From Gibbsiella quercinecans (GTDB lineage Bacteria > Pseudomonadota > Gammaproteobacteria > Enterobacterales > Enterobacteriaceae): a DNA stretch of 64,000 nucleotides. Position 1 is the first letter of the stretch, and each line of letters starts with the position of its first letter. A program made the position numbers and the translations under genes. Below, in pieces: positions 30,983 to 40,764 of the stretch. Under the pieces are notes generated by a model that was not told the DNA's origin, did not search any database, and saw only the letters and a list, made by a program, of their open reading frames with translations. Location of the stretch: the NCBI RefSeq assembly GCF_002291425.1, contig NZ_CP014136.1, positions 2,480,001-2,544,000 on the forward strand, given 5' to 3'.

Positions 30983-31000
30983 TAAAAGCTAACCCACCGA

Positions 31001-31360
31001 GTGGTTAAGCTCGCTTTTCCCAGGGAGTTACGTTTGTTAACTCCCACTCATTTCACTTTCGTCTTCCAGCAGCCACAACGGGCTGGCACGCCGCAAATCA
31101 CCATCCTCGGCCGCCTGAACCAGCTGGGGCATCCCCGCATCGGTCTTACCGTCGCCAAAAAACACGTCAAGCGCGCGCATGAGCGCAATCGGATCAAACG
31201 CCTTACCCGCGAAAGCTTCCGTTTGCACCAGCACAATTTGCCGCCGATGGATTTTGTCGTGGTTGCCAAAAAGGGGGTCGCGGATCTTGATAACCGCGCG
31301 TTGACGGAAGCGTTGGAAAAATTATGGCGTCGTCACTGTCGCCAGGCGCCCGCATCCTGA
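31001..31360 (+). CDS. rnpA: Ribonuclease P protein component
   Basis: It is the protein cofactor of RNase P, which with the RnpB RNA matures tRNA 5' ends. The 119 residues start at GTG ([12 protein letters not shown]), as in E. coli rnpA. The RNR signature is seen in [16 protein letters not shown] weak ribosome site and the rare start are in line with low expression relative to rpmH, 18 bases upstream. Its end overlaps yidD by 37 bases. Confidence 0.98.
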   Translation: MVKLAFPRELRLLTPTHFTFVFQQPQRAGTPQITILGRLNQLGHPRIGLTVAKKHVKRAHERNRIKRLTRESFRLHQHNLPPMDFVVVAKKGVADLDNRALTEALEKLWRRHCRQAPAS

Positions 31361-31581
31361 TCGGGCTGGTGCGGGCCTATCAGCTCGTGCTCAGCCCGTT
31401 GCTTGGGCCGCGCTGTCGCTTCCAGCCAACATGCTCTCATTACGCAATTGAGGCATTACGCAGGTTTGGCATGATAAAAGGCAGTTGGTTGGCAGTGAAA
31501 CGCGTATTAAAATGCCACCCTTTGAACCCAGGTGGTGATGATCCCGTGCCGCCGAAAACTGACAATAACAGAGAACACTAA
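31324..31581 (+). CDS. yidD: Membrane protein insertion efficiency factor YidD
   Basis: This 85-residue inner-membrane-associated protein helps YidC-dependent insertion. The family core [22 protein letters not shown] with its conserved Cys is present, followed by a CHPLNPGG motif. The N-terminus is an amphipathic helix. It starts inside rnpA and stops 2 bases before yidC, so it is coupled to both. Confidence 0.97.
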   Translation: MASSLSPGARILIGLVRAYQLVLSPLLGPRCRFQPTCSHYAIEALRRFGMIKGSWLAVKRVLKCHPLNPGGDDPVPPKTDNNREH

Positions 31582-31583
31582 CG

Positions 31584-33218
31584 ATGGATTCGCAACGCAA
31601 TCTTCTCCTCATCGCTCTGCTGTTCGTGTCTTTCATGATCTGGCAGGCCTGGCAAACGGATAATGCTCCGCAACCAGCCGCCCAGACCACGCAACAGACC
31701 ACGAACGCAGCAACCGGTGATGCAGCCAGCCAGGCCGTGCCAGCCAGTGGGCAGGGTAAGCTGATTACGGTTAATACCGACGTGCTGTCGCTGACCATCA
31801 ATACCCGTGGTGGTGACATTGAGCAGGCTAAACTGTTGGCTTACCCGGATACTCTGGGTTCATCAACGCCGTTCCAACTGCTGGAAACGACGCCATCATT
31901 TGTTTATCAGGCGCAAAGCGGCCTGACGGGCAAAAACGGGCCGGACAACCCAGCCAACGGCGAACGCCCGCTGTTCCAGGCGGCGCAAGACACCTTTACG
32001 CTGGCGGATGGCCAGGACGAACTGCGAATCCCACTGACCTATACCCGTGACGGCGTGGAATTCACCAAGACGTTCGTGCTCAAACGCAACCACTACGCCG
32101 TGGGTGTGGATTACAGCATCAATAACCAGAGCGCCACCCCGTTGGAGCTGTCTCTGTTCGGCCAGTTGAAACAAACCGCCGAACTGCCTAAGCACCGCGA
32201 TACCGGCAGCAACAATTTTGCGCTGCACACCTTCCGCGGCGCCGCGTTCTCGACCAGCGACACCAAATACGAGAAATACGCGTTCGATAAAGAAGAATAC
32301 CTGAACGTCAACACACAGGGCGGTTGGGTTGCGATGCTGCAGCAATATTTCGCCACCGCCTGGGTGCCGGCGACGCAGGGCAGCAACACCTTCTACACCG
32401 CCAAACCGGGCGACAATCTGTCTGCCATCGGCTTTAAATCTGCACCGGTTATCGTGCAGCCGGGCGCACAACAACAGCTTAACGCGACGCTGTGGGTTGG
32501 CCCAGAACTGCAGGATCAGATGGCTCAGCTGGCGCCGCACCTGGATCTGACCGTGGATTACGGCTGGCTGTGGTTTATTTCCCAACCGCTGTTCAAACTG
32601 CTGAAGTTCATTCACGGCTTTATCGGCAACTGGGGCTTCTCGATCATCATCATCACCTTCATCGTGCGTGGCATCATGTACCCGCTGACCAAAGCGCAGT
32701 ACACCTCGATGGCCAAAATGCGCATGCTGCAGCCAAAACTGCAGGCGATGCGTGAGCGCATTGGTGATGACAAACAGCGCATGAGCCAAGAAATGATGGC
32801 GCTGTACAAGTCAGAGAAAGTGAACCCGCTGGGCGGCTGCCTGCCGCTGGTTATACAGATGCCTATTTTCCTGGCGTTGTATTACATGCTGATGGGCTCG
32901 GTTGAGCTGCGCCACGCGCCGTTCGCGCTGTGGATCCACGATCTGTCCGCGCAGGATCCGTACTACATCCTGCCAATCCTGATGGGCGTTACGATGTTCT
33001 TCATCCAGAAGATGTCGCCGACCACCGTGACGGACCCAATGCAGCAGAAGATCATGACCTTCATGCCGGTGATCTTCACCGTGTTCTTCCTGTGGTTCCC
33101 GTCTGGCCTGGTGTTGTACTATATCGTCAGCAACCTGGTCACCATCATCCAGCAGCAGCTGATTTACCGCGGGCTGGAAAAACGTGGCCTGCACAGCCGC
33201 GAAAAGAAAAAGTCGTAA
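31584..33218 (+). CDS. yidC: Membrane protein insertase YidC
   Basis: It inserts and folds inner-membrane proteins alone or with SecYEG. The 544 residues start [20 protein letters not shown] (signal-anchor TM1). A large periplasmic beta-sandwich follows (about 60-340). The five-helix insertase core includes [19 protein letters not shown] with the groove Arg, [13 protein letters not shown], and a basic C-terminal tail. It ends a transcription unit closed by a terminator at 33265-33288. Confidence 0.98.
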   Translation: MDSQRNLLLIALLFVSFMIWQAWQTDNAPQPAAQTTQQTTNAATGDAASQAVPASGQGKLITVNTDVLSLTINTRGGDIEQAKLLAYPDTLGSSTPFQLLETTPSFVYQAQSGLTGKNGPDNPANGERPLFQAAQDTFTLADGQDELRIPLTYTRDGVEFTKTFVLKRNHYAVGVDYSINNQSATPLELSLFGQLKQTAELPKHRDTGSNNFALHTFRGAAFSTSDTKYEKYAFDKEEYLNVNTQGGWVAMLQQYFATAWVPATQGSNTFYTAKPGDNLSAIGFKSAPVIVQPGAQQQLNATLWVGPELQDQMAQLAPHLDLTVDYGWLWFISQPLFKLLKFIHGFIGNWGFSIIIITFIVRGIMYPLTKAQYTSMAKMRMLQPKLQAMRERIGDDKQRMSQEMMALYKSEKVNPLGGCLPLVIQMPIFLALYYMLMGSVELRHAPFALWIHDLSAQDPYYILPILMGVTMFFIQKMSPTTVTDPMQQKIMTFMPVIFTVFFLWFPSGLVLYYIVSNLVTIIQQQLIYRGLEKRGLHSREKKKS

Positions 33219-33264
33219 GCGTATTGAGGGGTTAGGCATTTCGCCCCCCTGCTGCGTAACCAAG

Positions 33265-33288
33265 AGGCGGTCATAAGACCGCCTTTTT
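33265..33288 (+). terminator. Terminator between yidC and mnmE
   Basis: AGGCGGTC-ATAA-GACCGCCT is an 8-bp stem followed by TTTTT. It ends 22 bases before the mnmE start, so mnmE needs read-through or a promoter within yidC. Confidence 0.85.
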
Positions 33289-33310
33289 GCATATTGAGAG
33301 AGAACCCGCT

Positions 33311-34675
33311 ATGAGCACATCCGATACTATCGCAGCCCTTGCCACCCCGCCGGGGCGCGGCGGCGTCGGCATTCTGCGCATTTCCGGCGGCAACGCTAAA
33401 GACGTGGCCCAGGCCGTGCTCGGCAAGCTGCCCAAACCCCGCTACGCTGATTATCTGCCGTTCCGCGACGCAAACGGCACACCACTCGATCAGGGCATTG
33501 CGCTGTGGTTCCCCGGCCCCAACTCCTTTACCGGGGAAGACGTGCTGGAACTGCAGGGCCACGGTGGGCCGGTGATACTCGATCTGTTGCTCAAACGCAT
33601 TTTGGCGCTGCCAGGCGTGCGCATTGCGCGGCCAGGCGAGTTTTCCGAGCGGGCGTTCCTCAATGACAAGCTCGATCTGGCCCAGGCCGAAGCCATTGCC
33701 GATTTGATTGACGCCAGTTCCGAACAGGCGGCACGTTCGGCCGTGAACTCGCTGCAAGGGGTATTTTCGGCGCGTATCCACCAGCTTGTGGAAGCACTCA
33801 CTCACCTGCGAATCTACGTGGAGGCGGCCATCGACTTTCCTGATGAGGAGATCGACTTCCTCTCGGACGGTAAAATAGAGGCCCAACTCAACGGCGTGAT
33901 GGCCGATCTGGACAGCGTGCGCAGTGAGGCCCGCCAGGGCAGCCTGCTACGTGAAGGTATGCGGGTGGTGATCGCCGGCCGGCCGAACGCCGGTAAATCC
34001 AGCCTGCTTAATGCCCTGGCCGGCCGCGAAGCGGCGATCGTCACTGATATCGCCGGCACCACGCGCGACGTGCTGCGCGAGCATATTCATATTGACGGCA
34101 TGCCGCTGCACATCATCGACACCGCAGGGCTCCGCGAAGCCAGCGACGAAGTAGAGCGTATCGGCATCGAACGTGCATGGAATGAGATCGAACAGGCAGA
34201 CCGCGTGCTATTTATGGTCGACGGCACCACCACGGCGGCCACCGACCCGAGCGAGATCTGGCCGGAATTTATGGCGCGCCTGCCGGGTACCCTGCCGATT
34301 ACCGTGGTGCGTAATAAAGCCGACATCACAGGCGAAACGCTGGGCATCCACGAAGTGAACGGTCACTCACTTATTCGCCTTTCGGCCCGCACGGGTGAAG
34401 GTATTGATGAATTGCGCGACCACCTGAAACAAAGCATGGGCTTTACCAGCAACATGGAAGGCGGCTTCCTGGCCCGCCGCCGCCACCTGCAAGCACTGGA
34501 ACAGGCTGCGCAGCACCTGGAACAAGGGAAAGAGCAATTGGTCGGCGCCTACGCCGGCGAACTGCTGGCGGAAGAACTGCGCCTGGCGCAGCAATGCTTA
34601 AGCGAGATAACCGGCGTATTCACCTCGGACGATCTGCTGGGGCGCATTTTCTCCAGCTTCTGCATCGGCAAGTAA
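33311..34675 (+). CDS. mnmE: tRNA uridine-5-carboxymethylaminomethyl modification GTPase MnmE
   Basis: With MnmG (gene at 60468) it builds 5-carboxymethylaminomethyl at wobble U34. It is 454 residues, as in E. coli, with the start at [20 protein letters not shown]; an upstream ATG eight codons earlier is not conserved. The N-terminal folate-binding domain has [13 protein letters not shown]. The inserted G domain has [16 protein letters not shown] (G1), DIAGTTRD (G2), DTAGLRE (G3) and NKAD (G4). The C-terminus CIGK carries the catalytic Cys. No tnaAB follows, unlike in E. coli. Confidence 0.98.
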   Translation: MSTSDTIAALATPPGRGGVGILRISGGNAKDVAQAVLGKLPKPRYADYLPFRDANGTPLDQGIALWFPGPNSFTGEDVLELQGHGGPVILDLLLKRILALPGVRIARPGEFSERAFLNDKLDLAQAEAIADLIDASSEQAARSAVNSLQGVFSARIHQLVEALTHLRIYVEAAIDFPDEEIDFLSDGKIEAQLNGVMADLDSVRSEARQGSLLREGMRVVIAGRPNAGKSSLLNALAGREAAIVTDIAGTTRDVLREHIHIDGMPLHIIDTAGLREASDEVERIGIERAWNEIEQADRVLFMVDGTTTAATDPSEIWPEFMARLPGTLPITVVRNKADITGETLGIHEVNGHSLIRLSARTGEGIDELRDHLKQSMGFTSNMEGGFLARRRHLQALEQAAQHLEQGKEQLVGAYAGELLAEELRLAQQCLSEITGVFTSDDLLGRIFSSFCIGK

Positions 34676-34709
34676 CGCTCAGTATGTAAGCGTCCACTCA
34701 CTTCCACAC

Positions 34710-34744
34710 ATCCCGTATAGCTGATTGTTATGCGGGATTTTTTC
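34710..34744 (+). terminator. mnmE terminator
   Basis: ATCCCGTAT pairs with ATGCGGGAT (one mismatch) around an 11-base loop, followed by six T. It lies 35 bases after the mnmE stop. Confidence 0.8.
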
Positions 34745-34820
34745 CATTGGCGGCTATGGACTTCTCGTCAGCCCGGCGCATTATGACATGAGCGAAACCA
34801 TCACTGCGCACACGGGTTCG

Positions 34821-35645
34821 TTATGAATTTAATCCATTAATTAACGGGCTTAAAGCATCAAGCAGAGAGGCTGGAGAAACGGGAGAACCGTTTTCTATTT
34901 GGGAAATCTGAAACTCGGCAATTTCCACGCCAATGACAGCATTTTCTGCAATCACCTGGCAGGCATGATAAAGGTCATCTAGTGACAGCCCGCCCGGAAC
35001 CCGATATTCCGTAGGGACAATGTCCGGAGCCAATACATCACAGTCCAGGTGGACATAAACCGCTCGGCCATTAATCGCACGCTTTAATCCTTCCACCAAT
35101 CCGTCGCCTGCCGCTACCCATTGCAACTTCCCGTCGTCGATCAGTTTTTGTTCTGGAGGATCAATATCACGGGCACCAACCAGTATCACCGCGGATAAAT
35201 CGACACCGCTGCCTAAACCGGAATCCCATAAACCGACCGGCCCTGCGATAGAAAAGCCGCCAAGATAGCCCGTTGCTGAAGTGGCAGGGGTATTCAGATC
35301 CGCATGGGCATCGAACCAAACGATGCAGGCTTCGGGATGATAACGCGCAACCACCGGTAATGTTGCCAATGATGCCGCGCAGCGGCTGGATGCGGTAAAA
35401 GGTTTAATATTTTCCGCAAAAAGATGGTCTAGCCGACCGGATAAAGCGTTCAATGATGGTTTGGCGGCGTCCAGCGCTTCCCGCCAGCCGCCGCCAATCA
35501 CCGCAGCCGATGCGCCGATAATCTCGGGTGTTAGGCCAAACCTTTGCGCAAGCAACTTGCCAATTGCCATAGCGCCGGGGCGCGCCAGATCGTTACGATC
35601 GCCGACTATTCCCTGAAATACGGTTATCTGCGTCTGGTTACTCAT
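34821..35645 (-). CDS. Arginase/ureohydrolase-fold protein with an altered metal site
   Basis: The 274-residue protein has the arginase/agmatinase fold. Signature 2 is intact (IVWFDAHADLNTP), as is the Asp-x-Asp of signature 3 (HLDCDVLAPDIVP) and a later GVEIAEF. The first manganese ligand, normally His in GGDHS, is missing: the corresponding stretch reads IGGGWREAL. The substrate loop TGTP is replaced by TEYRVPGG. It may therefore bind one metal or a different substrate; arginine or agmatine hydrolysis cannot be assumed. The start at MSNQTQITVF is chosen because upstream frame residues do not match the fold. It is a lone gene without partner. Confidence 0.8.
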   Translation of the reverse strand: MSNQTQITVFQGIVGDRNDLARPGAMAIGKLLAQRFGLTPEIIGASAAVIGGGWREALDAAKPSLNALSGRLDHLFAENIKPFTASSRCAASLATLPVVARYHPEACIVWFDAHADLNTPATSATGYLGGFSIAGPVGLWDSGLGSGVDLSAVILVGARDIDPPEQKLIDDGKLQWVAAGDGLVEGLKRAINGRAVYVHLDCDVLAPDIVPTEYRVPGGLSLDDLYHACQVIAENAVIGVEIAEFQISQIENGSPVSPASLLDALSPLINGLNS

Positions 35646-35890
35646 AGAATTCCTCGTTGGTAAACAATTGAACTCCGCCGTTTTCTTATACAAATTATCA
35701 TGCCATCTGGGGGATCTTGCTTCCACGGGAAAATGAGTATTACCGGAGATGAAGTTAAGTGAGCAATAGCATCTCACCTGCCGTCTGAATGTAAAAAAGC
35801 CGGCATAACATTAGGCATTTCAGCCAATACTCATCGGCGTTAGCATATTGTCTTACCACGTTATGGCTTATCATCCGAACGGCACAGACT

Positions 35891-36562
35891 ATGACGATTT
35901 ACGAACAGCGCTACCGGGCGTTAAAAAAACAGGGCTACCAGGCCTGGGTCGGTGAAGGATACCCACGCGCTTCGCGGCAACTGGCAGTAACACTGCAATC
36001 CTTGCAAGATAACGGGATTTTGCCCACGCCGGGCGCCGCCTGCCTTGAACTGGGATGTGGCAACGGCGCCATGGCATCGCAGTGGCTGGCACACAAAGGC
36101 TACCGGGTTTACGGGGTGGATATTTCCCCCACCGCCATTTGCTGGGCGCAGGAGGCATTTGCTGCGCAAAGTTTGGCGGGCACCTTCCAGCATGGCGATG
36201 TCTGCACGCTGAGCATGTTCGGCAACCAGATGTTCGATCTGGTCTTTGACGGCAGTTGCCTGCATTGCCTGCTCGGTGAACAGCGGCAGCGCTACCTCAA
36301 TCAGGTTCGGCGGATCCTCAAACCCGGTGGGATATTCATCGTCAGTAGCATGTGCGGCGAACCGAAACTGGCGGCAAAGCAGCAAAACTATGATCGGGCA
36401 CATTATCAGCTCTGGCAAGATGGCCGCCCGTGGCGAACCTTGATGCCGTTACCCCTGCTGTTGCAGGAAATCGCCTCGCATCAGTTTGCGGTTTTCAATA
36501 CCCAGGTGAACCACAACCCGTGGTGGGATCACGCCACGCTGTGCTGCACTGCCGCAGTATAA
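35891..36562 (+). CDS. Class I SAM-dependent methyltransferase
   Basis: The 223-residue methyltransferase has motif I CLELGCGNGAMA (residues 50-61), the acidic end of strand 2 VYGVDIS, motif II/III FDLVFDGSCLHCLL and LKPGGIFIVSSM. This arrangement is of the small-molecule or biotin-synthesis (BioC-like) UbiE type. The substrate is unknown. No SAM-consuming pathway is next to it; neighbours are the arginase-like gene (divergent) and yieF. A distinctive late Trp-rich stretch (NPWWDHATLCC) may shape its pocket. Confidence 0.83.
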   Translation: MTIYEQRYRALKKQGYQAWVGEGYPRASRQLAVTLQSLQDNGILPTPGAACLELGCGNGAMASQWLAHKGYRVYGVDISPTAICWAQEAFAAQSLAGTFQHGDVCTLSMFGNQMFDLVFDGSCLHCLLGEQRQRYLNQVRRILKPGGIFIVSSMCGEPKLAAKQQNYDRAHYQLWQDGRPWRTLMPLPLLLQEIASHQFAVFNTQVNHNPWWDHATLCCTAAV

Positions 36563-36759
36563 AGCTCACGCAAAATAAAACTAATCCATTGATTTATATA
36601 AACTAAAATTATTTTCTTTTTTAATGCTATTAATTCCCGCTACCAATTATAAAAACGAATAAAGATTCATACTTGGCCTATTATCATTATCATATTTGCC
36701 ATACTATCTGTTGTGGGAGTTTTAGCCTAAATCTGTTCATTCGATAAGGAAGAGTTAAC

Positions 36760-37326
36760 ATGTCAGATCCAGCGTTAAAAATCGTTACCCTGCTCGGCAG
36801 TTTGCGCAAAGGTTCTTACAATGCCATGGTGGCACGTACATTGCCGAACCTCGCCCCTCAAGGCGTTACTATCGAAGCCCTGCCTTCAATCCGCGATATC
36901 CCGCTCTACGATTCCGATCTGCAGCAAGATGAGGGTTTCCCTGCCGCGGTAGAGGCCATTGCAGAACAAATCCGCCAGGCAGACGGCGTGATTATCATTA
37001 CGCCTGAGTATAATTACTCGGTGCCAGGTGGTTTGAAAAATGCTATCGACTGGATTTCCCGCCTGCCCAATCAGCCGCTGGCCGGCAAACCAGTTGCGAT
37101 CCAAACCTGCTCAATGGGCCCGATCGGCGGGGCGCGCTGCCAGTATCATCTGCGCCAGATCCTGGTGTTCCTGGACGCCATGGTGATGAACAAACCTGAA
37201 TTCATGGGCGGCGTCATCCAGAACAAAGTGGATGAAGCGAAAGGGGAATTGACGGAACAACGCTCGCTCGACTTCCTGAGCGGCCAGTTAGCGGCATTCC
37301 GCGATTATATCCTGCGCGTACGATAA
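36760..37326 (+). CDS. yieF: NAD(P)H-dependent FMN quinone/chromate reductase
   Basis: This flavodoxin-like reductase (ChrR/YieF family) performs two-electron reduction of quinones and of chromate. The 188 residues equal E. coli YieF in size. The FMN phosphate loop is LGSLRKGSYN near the N-terminus. The family signature PEYNYSVPGGLKNAIDW binds flavin and contacts the dimer partner. AAGGAAGAG precedes the ATG. adeP and yieH follow nearby, as in E. coli, but an extra gene (37424-38473) is inserted between. An ATTATC repeat upstream (36680-36694) resembles part of a Fur box. Confidence 0.93.
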   Translation: MSDPALKIVTLLGSLRKGSYNAMVARTLPNLAPQGVTIEALPSIRDIPLYDSDLQQDEGFPAAVEAIAEQIRQADGVIIITPEYNYSVPGGLKNAIDWISRLPNQPLAGKPVAIQTCSMGPIGGARCQYHLRQILVFLDAMVMNKPEFMGGVIQNKVDEAKGELTEQRSLDFLSGQLAAFRDYILRVR

Positions 37327-37423
37327 GGGCTGCTTTGGCGCTTTCACTTCCAAACGGCTGAAAGCGCCATCACAGAGGAATGTGAAATGCCGCTACGGCA
37401 TTAATAAATAAAGTTATTAACTC

Positions 37424-38473
37424 ATGCCTTGTTTTATTTTGGCCATTTTGCTGGCTTTTATCACCAGACCGCTCTTTTCCGCAGAAATGCGCTATCCTGC
37501 CGGGGAACATCCGGTGGCATTGCCTAAGCATAAGACGCTTAATACCCAGCCGCGCCCGGCGCAGACCCTGGAAGAGAAAGAAATAGAGGCGATGTCGCTG
37601 TACCTGACGTTGATACGCGAGGATCAGCACAACATATGGGCGCCTTACCAATTAGCGGTGTCTTCGGCAGAAAAGGGCCAAACCGAGCTGGCCGAGCGTT
37701 ATCTGCAGCTCAGCGCCAAACGCGGGCTATGGTATTACTACAATCTGTTGGAAGATAATGCGTTTACCAGCATTCAGCACACACGCACCTATCAATCCAT
37801 TCTCGCCGAAACCAAAGCACGCTACCAACAGCACGCCCATCAATTTGAAGGCAAACCGGTTTATAGCGTTCCCAATGGGCCGCCGCCGGAAGGCGGGTGG
37901 CCAACCATCATCTATCTGCACCCGTATGGAAAAGCAGCCAATATCACGCTAAAAGAGCGCCTGTTGTTTGCGGAACTGGGGGTTGCCTATATTGAGTTGA
38001 ACGGCACGCAAATGCTGTCGGAAAACAGCTTCCGTTGGTCAACCTATAGCGATGAAAGTACGCAAAGCGCAATCCAGCAAGCGCTGGCAAAGCTGGTGCC
38101 GCAGTTGCAACTGAACCCGCAGCAAATTTATCTGACCGCCCGCGGCCAGGGGGCGCTACACGCCGCCAACTTGCTGGCTAAATATCCGCAGTTTTATGCC
38201 GGCGCCATGCTGATTGCCCCGAACGGGTTAGTGCAGCCAGCACTACAATCGCTGGCGCAAAACAAACGTATCGTGTTGGCATATTACGCGCGGCAGAACT
38301 TTAGCGAACAGGCGCTGGCGTTGCACTTTGCCAACCTGTTCAACAGCGGCAACCAGGTGAGCGTGCAACAGTTTAGCGAAAGTGAAAGGGATATCGGCGG
38401 CTGGCAAGCGCGCTTTTCACACCCGTTGAAGTGGGTCTTGGGCAAAGCGCCGGAAGCAACCCCCGGCGCTTAG
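37424..38473 (+). CDS. Exported protein with TPR-like and degenerate alpha/beta-hydrolase regions
   Basis: I do not recognise a named family. The 349-residue protein begins with a signal-like segment (ILAILLAFITRPLFSA), so it is probably periplasmic. Residues about 55-125 look like a TPR repeat (WAPYQLAVSSAEKGQTELAE followed by YLQLSAKRG). Residues about 150-340 resemble an alpha/beta-hydrolase, with WPTIIYLHPYG as the first strand and oxyanion-type loop. The nucleophile elbow is LTARGQGALHAA, with Gly where Ser would be, so hydrolase activity is doubtful. There is no clear ribosome site. It is inserted between yieF and adeP and followed by a terminator. Confidence 0.7.
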   Translation: MPCFILAILLAFITRPLFSAEMRYPAGEHPVALPKHKTLNTQPRPAQTLEEKEIEAMSLYLTLIREDQHNIWAPYQLAVSSAEKGQTELAERYLQLSAKRGLWYYYNLLEDNAFTSIQHTRTYQSILAETKARYQQHAHQFEGKPVYSVPNGPPPEGGWPTIIYLHPYGKAANITLKERLLFAELGVAYIELNGTQMLSENSFRWSTYSDESTQSAIQQALAKLVPQLQLNPQQIYLTARGQGALHAANLLAKYPQFYAGAMLIAPNGLVQPALQSLAQNKRIVLAYYARQNFSEQALALHFANLFNSGNQVSVQQFSESERDIGGWQARFSHPLKWVLGKAPEATPGA

Positions 38474-38480
38474 GAAAGAC

Positions 38481-38504
38481 AAAAGGCCGGGAAACCGGCC
38501 TTTT
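38481..38504. terminator. Bidirectional terminator between the exported-protein gene and adeP
   Basis: AAAAGGCCGG-GAAA-CCGGCCTTTT is a perfect 10-bp stem that ends in T-runs on both strands, between two convergent stop codons. Confidence 0.92.
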
Positions 38505-38512
38505 GCTCTGGC

Positions 38513-39850
38513 CTAGTGGCCGTCAATAAACACGATTTTCAGCACAAACAGCAGCGCCACCACGATTACGCAGGGGCTGATTTCACGCCAGCGGCCGGTG
38601 CCCAGCTTCATCACGCAGTAAGAGATAAAGCCCAGCGCAATGCCTTCGGTGATCGAGAAACTAAATGGCATCATCACCGCAGTGACAAACGCCGGAACGG
38701 CTTCAGTCAGATCGTCCCACTTCACGCGGGCCAGGCTAGAGGTCATCAGCACGCCAACGTAAATCAACGCGCCGGCGGCGGCATACGCCGGCACCATACC
38801 AGCCAGCGGCGACAGGAAGATCACCAGCAGGAACAGGATACCGGTCACTACCGCAGTCAGGCCAGTACGGCCGCCAACCGAGACGCCGGAAGAACTTTCA
38901 ATGTATGCGGTAACCGAAGAGGTGCCGATAAACGCCCCGGCAACCGAGCTGATGCTGTCAACGTACAGTGCCTGCTTCATGCGCGGGAATTTGCCCTTTT
39001 CATCCGCCAGGCCGGCTTTGTCGGTCACGCCGATCAGGGTACCGGAAGAGTCAAACAGGTTAACCAGCATAAAGGAGAAGATCACCCCCGCCAGCCCAAC
39101 GTTCAGCGCACCGGCAATATCCACCTGGCCAACCACCGAGGTAACGCTCGGCGGCATTGAGAACACGCCACCGTATTTCACATCGCCCAGCGCCCAACCG
39201 ATCAGCGTGGTGACGATAATGGAAACCAACACCGCCGCGTGGATATTACGTGATGCCAGAACAGCAATAATGAAGAAGCCCAACGCCCCCAGCAACACGC
39301 TGTGGGAAGACAGGTTACCGATAGTGACCAGCGTTTCCGGGTTAGCCACCACGATGCCGGCGTTTTTCAACCCCATCATGCCGATAAACAGGCCAATACC
39401 GCTGGTGATCCCCACGCGCAGGCTAACGGGGATATTGGCGATCATCCAGTAACGAATGCGGAACAGGGTCAACAGCAGAAAACCGACGGCGCCCCAGAAA
39501 ATGGCCCCCATGCCAATCTGCCATGAAATGCCCATCGCCCCGGCAACCACAAAGGCGAAAAAGGCGTTCAGCCCCATCGCCGGCGCCAGCGCCACCGGCA
39601 GGTTGGCCAACAGCCCCATAAAGATGCTGCCAAACGCCGCAATCAGGCAGGTGGTGACGAATACGGCCTGCGTATCCATCCCCGCCGCACCAAGAATTTG
39701 CGGGTTAACGAAGACGATATACACCATGGTTAAAAAGGTGGTGATACCCGCAATCGTTTCCGTACGTACCGTAGTTCCATGCTGCTTGAGTTTAAACACA
39801 CGCCCAAGTAAGCCTTGCTCGGCATCAAGGCCAGATACAGATTTATTCAT
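38513..39850 (-). CDS. adeP: Adenine permease, AzgA-type purine transporter
   Basis: It is a proton-coupled purine importer of the inner membrane (NCS2/AzgA branch). The 445-residue length equals E. coli AdeP. Typical segments are HGTTVRTETIAGITTFLTMVY near residue 24, MGLNAFFAFVV, and FDSSGTLIGVTDKAGL with the purine-site region, and about fourteen hydrophobic helices. The start at MNKSVSGLDAEQG is picked from alignment; the longer frame reaches into the promoter. It lies between yieF and yieH as in E. coli but faces leftward. Confidence 0.94.
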   Translation of the reverse strand: MNKSVSGLDAEQGLLGRVFKLKQHGTTVRTETIAGITTFLTMVYIVFVNPQILGAAGMDTQAVFVTTCLIAAFGSIFMGLLANLPVALAPAMGLNAFFAFVVAGAMGISWQIGMGAIFWGAVGFLLLTLFRIRYWMIANIPVSLRVGITSGIGLFIGMMGLKNAGIVVANPETLVTIGNLSSHSVLLGALGFFIIAVLASRNIHAAVLVSIIVTTLIGWALGDVKYGGVFSMPPSVTSVVGQVDIAGALNVGLAGVIFSFMLVNLFDSSGTLIGVTDKAGLADEKGKFPRMKQALYVDSISSVAGAFIGTSSVTAYIESSSGVSVGGRTGLTAVVTGILFLLVIFLSPLAGMVPAYAAAGALIYVGVLMTSSLARVKWDDLTEAVPAFVTAVMMPFSFSITEGIALGFISYCVMKLGTGRWREISPCVIVVALLFVLKIVFIDGH

Positions 39851-40095
39851 TATCAGAATTCCGCAGAAGGGGATGGACTGTCCGTTGGCTATCCTATAAC
39901 AAAAAATTGAGGATTTGACCGCCATCACGCTTTTTTTTCATCCTCACCGGCCAGGTTGACGCGTAGGAAATCTACGGCGGGCGCCATCCTGGCGGCAATT
40001 AGCGATCGGCGCTAATTATTCAAATAAAGCATCACATTCCCGGCATCTGCCGGTAAAGTAACCGCTATCACCGCTAAATGAGGACCTAACCCCAG

Positions 40096-40764
40096 ATGAC
40101 CCCGGTTGAATGTATTCTGTTTGATTGCGATGGCACGTTGGTCGACAGCGAAGTGCTGTGCAGCATGGCCTATGTGCATATGTTTGCCCAGCAGGGCATT
40201 ACGCTTTCGCTGGACGAGGTGTTCAAAAAGTACAAAGGGGTGAAGCTGTACGAGATTATCGAACGGGTGGGCGCCGAACAGGGCATCTCATTGCCAACCG
40301 CACAGATGGAGCCGGTTTATCGCCAGGAGCTGGCGCGCCTGTTCGATAGCCAATTGCAGCCCATCCCTGGCGCTGCCGAACTGCTGGCGCAGATCGCCGT
40401 GCCGGTTTGCACCGTCTCCAACGGCCCGGTGAGCAAAATGCAGCATTCACTGGGCCTGACCGGCTTGCTGCCCTATTTCGATGACCGGCTGTTCAGCGGC
40501 TACGATATCCAGCGCTGGAAGCCAGATCCGGCCATTGTGCGCCACGCGGCAGAGAAAATGCAGGTGCCGCTGGAACGCTGTATTTTAATCGATGATTCAA
40601 TGGCCGGAGCCCAGGCCGGCATCGCTGCCGGCATTCCGGTGTTTTACTTCTGCGCCGATCCGCACAATAAACCGATCGCACACCCGTTAGTCACCACCTT
40701 TCATCGCCTGGATCAGTTGCCTGCGTTGTGGGAACAGCGCGGCTGGCGGCTGACGAATGGCTAA
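40096..40764 (+). CDS. yieH: HAD phosphatase YieH (6-phosphogluconate phosphatase)
   Basis: This cytoplasmic phosphatase of the beta-phosphoglucomutase-like HAD group has 222 residues. Motif I is LFDCDGTLVDSE with the nucleophile Asp, motif II VCTVSNGP, motif III KPDPAI (Lys), and motif IV LIDDSMAGAQAG. E. coli YieH acts on 6-phosphogluconate and phosphoenolpyruvate. TGAGGA lies upstream. Its stop codon overlaps that of the convergent ABC permease by three bases. Confidence 0.92.
   Translation: MTPVECILFDCDGTLVDSEVLCSMAYVHMFAQQGITLSLDEVFKKYKGVKLYEIIERVGAEQGISLPTAQMEPVYRQELARLFDSQLQPIPGAAELLAQIAVPVCTVSNGPVSKMQHSLGLTGLLPYFDDRLFSGYDIQRWKPDPAIVRHAAEKMQVPLERCILIDDSMAGAQAGIAAGIPVFYFCADPHNKPIAHPLVTTFHRLDQLPALWEQRGWRLTNG

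Noticed and set aside
34676-34820. Expected tnaC-tnaAB after mnmE
   Set aside because: Only a terminator and short spacer are present; tryptophanase is simply not at this position.
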